Source: Sipunculus nudus
Taxonomy: Eukaryota > Annelida > Sipuncula > Golfingiida > Sipunculidae
Length of the DNA: 64,000 nt
Direction of reading: 5' to 3'
Assembly: GCA_026874595.1 (NCBI GenBank)
Contig: CM049317.1
Location: 16,475,382 to 16,539,381, forward strand
In this document: positions 59,466 through 64,000 of the stretch, one piece after another
How the letters are laid out: each line of letters begins with the position of its first letter
Position numbering within the stretch: position 1 is the stretch's first letter
Position numbers and translations under genes: made by a program
The notes under the pieces: generated by a model
What the model saw: the letters and a program-made list of their open reading frames with translations, nothing else
Told to the model about the DNA's origin: nothing
Databases searched by the model: none

Positions 59466-59618
59466 CTGATTGTCTAGAAGTTTTCTCTTTGTCTGAAGAA
59501 AGTTTGACTTGGTTTCCATGTGAATAAAATGTTTGCCATTCAGTTTGATGAAATTGTGTATGCAGCACCCATATGCCATTAACTTTTCGAAAGAATAATA
59601 CTCCTGTCTGAAACATAT
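59466..59618 (-). CDS. Proposed first coding exon of an unidentified minus-strand gene
   Basis: A pyrimidine-rich acceptor (cttttttttt... gcacgtttcag) ends at 59619, and ATG follows two bases later (59616). The frame reads MFQTGVLFFRKVNGIWVLHT and continues 50 codons to a CAG/GTGTAAAG donor (GT at 59465-59464), leaving one base that joins the next exon as GAT. If this ATG is the start, the three-exon product is 211 residues: 50, a split D, 111, a split G and 48. A second frame across the same exon is also open, so the choice rests on splice phase. No signal peptide and no known domain are seen. Confidence 0.35.
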
Positions 59619-59629
59619 CTGAAACGTGC

Positions 59630-62600
59630 GAAATTTAAAAAAAAAGCATTGAGTATTGTATGGATAGCATAATCCATATATGACATTTGGAATTTCAGGA
59701 GAAAGCAAACTTCATATGCTCAAATGCAAAATTGTCACTGACATTTTAGCAGGTTGTCATTTGAGCAGAGATTCTCATTAGCAACTTCGTCACAGTGCCA
59801 TTACAGTTGTGAGTAATACGAACTATAATCAAATTGCCTAGCCGATGGTACGTTTCGGGCCAGACTCGAACACTTGCATCTTGATTTAGTTATTTTACAA
59901 TAAAGTTTGATCATTTTATTAGAAAGATTATTTATAGCATATTTATTATTTCCTGGATAATTATGCAATGTACACCATGTTATGCTGTTTTCTTTTTATC
60001 TAGCAACTTTGCAAATATTCATTTTCGCCAAGTTTTTATTCGCAATCCAGAGTTGCAGATCTGAGGTATATAATAAATAAACAGTTTTATTATTGAAAAT
60101 AAAGTGGACCTGAAACGTTTATAGCTATAGTGTACCCTCTTTGGAAGAGCCGACTTATTAACTGAATGATATATGTGTCAAATTGAGTTTAGTCTAAATC
60201 GTTAAAAGTAGGAATGAATGAAGCTTCCTGGAATGGTAGAACGTGCTTGCATTTTTCTGTTAGGTATGAAAAGCTATTTATTAAAATCATTAAAATAAGT
60301 ATGCTCTCTTTGATTGACAACCGACGCAGCACAGTAAAACAAATCGGGCGTTATATATTTTACTGTATATTCCATGTATTTGGAAAATATGTTTTTAAAA
60401 TCAACCAGTCGAAAGAGGGAGATTTTCCTTAAAGTATGTATACGACACCTAATATTAACAAGAGACCCTTTAGGCCGTATATTAATATCATAAGTGGACA
60501 TGGTTCTGGGCATTTAATACATGCGTGGTGTATTTTGTATTTGTTTTCTGCATTAAATTCTAATATAGAAATTATACATGTTAATTTTGTAGGGTACCAG
60601 CAAGACACAAACAGTTCTGTATTGAGTATAGATGCGATCAAACGTATTAACACTTCTTTTTAAGTGTCTTTTATGATACAGGCTACATAAGTTCAATCGA
60701 ACGAACTGCTTAATATAGATAGTGGTGTGTTTTACCCCTACAATGGTCTATCCTTTTGATGGATGAGTATGCATTATTAACCATTATAAATCAATAATCA
60801 TAAGAGTAATAAAGATTCGAGAACCGAACAGAATAATTTGATTCTCAAGTTCTCTAGATCGTGAGATTAGAACTGTTAAGTGTTTGCAAACGAAAAAAAA
60901 ATGCTTCAAAATCTTAATATGCAATGCATCGATATAGCGTAACCCCTCGCCTTACGACCACCTTGTTTCAGCAACCACCTCAAAACCTGCATCTTATTTT
61001 ATGAACAATGGTTTGTGTTGATTGTGCCATTAGACAATTATGAAGTATTTAAATAATCAGTTTTCCATAATCCGAAAATTATTGTCTTCTATGGACGATG
61101 ATATTATTACTGTTAAGATTTATCCTTATTGCTCTCAGTATGGAATTAAAATATCATTGCATAACAGAATTAGCACAAGGATATTGGAGTGATTGGTCGC
61201 CCTGGACAAAATGAATTAACGGTAATGCAGTAATACGTCACATAGCCGTGTAATTAGGGAAAAAGTGATGAGATAGGCTGTAAAGCTTTTATGTCAAGTA
61301 TTGGCATATTATTCAGAGCATTAGGAACAGAGGCCCTAACATTGCGAATAAAAGTTAGCTTAAAGTTCAAGAGGGGGCTTCACGTTTTACAATTGGTAAA
61401 AGTGTACAGATGTACACGAAAAACTATAATAAAATAGCAAAATCATATTATCATACATAGCATGACACGGATAGAAATAATCGAAACGTGTTCACTTTTA
61501 AATAGAAAAACGTTCCTGGATGAGACCATAAAATGATGAATGAATGCACATAGTCCTCAAATACCCATTGTGATTTGGACATTCTTTACTTCCGGAATAT
61601 ATTAGGTACAGAGGAAAAATTCACTTTAAAATCATTAAGCTCTAAACTAATTTCTCAAAAGAGTAATTAAGTTACCAGTTTAAAACATTATCGTAAATAT
61701 TTTAATGCTCCCGTGTGAGTTCATGATAATAATGACAAGAGGATGGAAACTGGTTTTGCCACTTAAAACAAAATGATCTTTATTCATTCTGGCACTGAAC
61801 GTGAGAGTAAACTAAAACATCTAGACAGATCTGTGTTTCATTTTAATCGTAAACTTTGTTTTTTTGAAACAATACAAAGGAGAAACAATGTACATGAACA
61901 TATTAATAAAAACCGTTATTCACAAAAGTATTATAGGCTGAATAACTTAGTTCATTCATCTATTTAATGGCGCCTTAAGTAAAAATAATCATGCACCACA
62001 GATGATTTCTATTGTACTTGCCTTATTTTCTGAACAATGGTTTGTGTTAATTGTGCTAATAATGACGAAATTTTGCGAATTTGCCTCTTGCTGCAGACAG
62101 CTCCAGCCATCACCATTCTTTGTATATTGTTGTATTACATGTATAATGTTGTATTTCTCTCAACAGTAGATTTCGACAGTTTCTTCTTGAAAGATCTTTG
62201 AATTGCATAGTGTACACTTAAAAAAGCCTGTGTTATTCAAGAAATAATTATCATTTATTAAGCATTTAAAACATTGCTATCGAGGTTCCTCGAGACGAAA
62301 AAATGAAGCTAAATCTTCGATATTAAATCTCTTGTAAATTTTATTTGGTTGTAAATTTCCTTTTTGCCTGTTTTTTCCCAAATTAAGGCAACTTTCTTGA
62401 CTTATCTATGATTCTAATTCACAATTCCAATTAAAAGTATAAACAAGTGTATAATATTTGGCTGCTACATTCATTTCTCATTAATCATTTATAGCCGCTT
62501 CGCGTTACTTTATTTTTTAACAATAGAAATAGAAGAGGATAGAAAAAAATATGTTGTTGTAACATTTCCTACTACATTAAGAATGTGCTCTATGGGTTTA

Positions 62601-63420
62601 TGTTTCAATGTATTTGTTTAAAGGATCAGGGATGAAGTTGAATCTCCCTGCATAAACTATCGAAAAGTTAAGATTTTAACAAGGGCAGTGCCTTATGTTG
62701 CAGAACTACATAATACGATTTAACATTTTTAAATTCCTCGACTTAAATGGTAACGCGGCTATAAATATGACTATCCCATATGCCATAAACCTCCCAATGG
62801 AGGTTAACTTTGGTCGCACGGCATTCAGTAAAATTAACCTCCTTTCATATCTCACTCAAGATTTCAGCAACATACATTTTCAAGATTTGCTTTCTGTACT
62901 TATGCGAGTTTCCATATGATTACGCTATTTCTCTGATTTAAGATTAATGTTAAGAAACATGATCTAACTAAAAAAGATTAGCAAGATTTCGTCCAGCTGA
63001 AAAAAAAAATGTCTTAAGTAGAATTAAATATGATGTATAAAATGGCATTAATGTCTCCTCAGTAGCTATTTAATATATAATTGGTCCTTTCCCAAAGATC
63101 CAAGAACACCAAAACTTGGAACGAGCAGCTGTCATCAACATTAAAATGAAATTAATGTCGTTGTGAATTGCATTGTTTCGTGATATTTTCCATATGACCA
63201 TTTATTTTCTGCTGTGTCCAATGTAAGTTACATAGCCTATAAATATGTCTTAATTACCCCCCCCCCATATCACCGTATTGTATGCTATCATGACGGCTGG
63301 AGATGTTTATGGTGTTTCTGATGTAAATATAAAAGAAAGTTAACGACTGCCGAGGGTTTTTGAAAAAAATAGGCTACCACGGAACCTTTATTTATGAGGG
63401 AATATCCTGTGTATGGTTTC
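59630..63420. other. Non-coding stretch, no recognised gene
   Basis: Several 60-108 codon frames occur on both strands (for example 60214, 60436 and 62695) but have AT-driven composition and no family features. A short similarity (gaacaatggtttgtgtt-attgtgc) links 61010-61035 with 62031-62057. A C7 run lies near 63260. Confidence 0.35.
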
Positions 63421-63429
63421 ACTTTTGCG

Positions 63430-64000
63430 TCATTCTTTCATATTGTTTAATTGATCGCATTTTATCAAGCAAATTTAAGATGTCTTTTGGTGTTCCAAAA
63501 GGAAGTGTAGCAGGACCAGTAATTTTTTTGTCATATTTATCATCTTTATATGATCAAATTCAAATGTACCTTCTAGATTGATTTAGGTGATTTTACAGAT
63601 AACAACCAGCTAGATTTATCATTTATGCCAATAGGTAATGATGAGATCAAAGCATTTGGGGAAATTCTGTCCTGTGTGAGTGCAGTAAGGGAGTTGATGC
63701 TTTAACATAAATTAAAAATAAATGACAATAAGACAGAAACTATACTCTTTGGAAGTAGGCGACAGCTTGGTAAACTTACTTGAAGTGAAAAAAAACGTGG
63801 GTAGTAACTCGATAAAAGCGGTAGACAAAGGGCATGATTTTGGTATGATTTTTGATGAAACCATGAGTATGAAAGGACATATAAAAGCTGCATGTAGCAA
63901 AGGTGTTTATCAACTATATAGACTGAGACAGATTAGGAATTACATAGAGAATAACACTTTGTGTACGTTGGTTCATGCATTTGTGACCTCACACTTAAGT
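63430..64000 (+). mobile_element. Decayed CR1-like non-LTR retrotransposon, RT to C-terminal part, runs off the window
   Basis: The frame at 63464-63581 has FGVPKGSVAGPVIFLSYLSS, the RT block before the catalytic motif. Where YADD is expected, the sequence reads only GDFTDNQLDLSF after a stop and frameshift, so the catalytic motif is lost. Then follow INDNKTETILFGSRRQLGKL (about 63718-63778) and, in shifted frames, IKAVDKGHDFGMIFDETMSM, KGVYQLYRLRQIRNYI and LCTLVHAFVTSHL (to the edge). These match the conserved thumb and C-terminal regions of CR1/jockey-type elements. It is distinct from the element at 39.7-41.9 kb. Confidence 0.8.

Noticed and set aside
1-64000. Search for CRISPR arrays, rRNA, intact tRNA genes, bacterial operons or phage genes
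   Set aside because: None seen. The only tRNA-like sequence is the head of the SINE family, and the whole window has eukaryotic character.

Overview
This window looks like a non-coding-rich stretch of an animal nuclear genome. A marine mollusc, probably a bivalve, is my best inference. It is AT-rich and has no long open reading frames. Candidate genes are small exons with GT/AG borders, and the sequence carries long (AT)n arrays, many poly-C/poly-G runs and several transposon classes. The bivalve assignment rests on overall style (a tRNA-derived SINE family, decayed CR1/L2-like LINEs, (GACA)-rich elements with tandem cores) and not on a diagnostic gene.

Layout. 0-9 kb holds old, diverged direct duplications (blocks near 66-1260 and 7040-8790, plus a shorter third copy near 4985-5150) and SINE copies. 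At 9148-9283 there is a plausible first coding exon of a secreted-peptide gene. 10.0-10.5 kb carries a repeat with AGGTCA-like half sites. 12.5-18.5 kb holds further SINE copies and a non-autonomous hAT element (16805-17739) with a perfect 8-bp target-site duplication, nested inside another mobile-looking insertion. The blocks flanking that insertion (15.64-20.17 kb) recur at 22.87-25.2 kb. 25-39 kb is mostly microsatellites and simple sequence, with a possible minus-strand promoter plus 5' UTR exon at about 29.80-29.95 kb and a 122-bp fold-back at 34.66 kb. A 5'-truncated, frameshifted jockey-superfamily LINE occupies about 39.7-41.89 kb on the minus strand.

The 42-56 kb part contains three diverged copies of an unclassified repeat (about 42.32-43.59, 49.89-51.45 and 54.70-55.40 kb). 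It also contains a tandem-core element at 51.58-52.89 kb with CTCF-like motifs, and a deleted Ty3/Gypsy element (about 52.99-54.70 kb, minus strand). At 57.7-59.6 kb I propose a three-exon minus-strand gene, phase-consistent, 211 codons, of unknown function. The window closes inside a decayed CR1-like reverse transcriptase (63.43 kb to the end).

No gene here has a function I can name with confidence. The clearest biology is the transposon nesting, the recurring duplications offset by about 5-7.5 kb, and the short candidate exons. Nothing supports bacterial operons, CRISPR, rRNA or intact tRNA genes.
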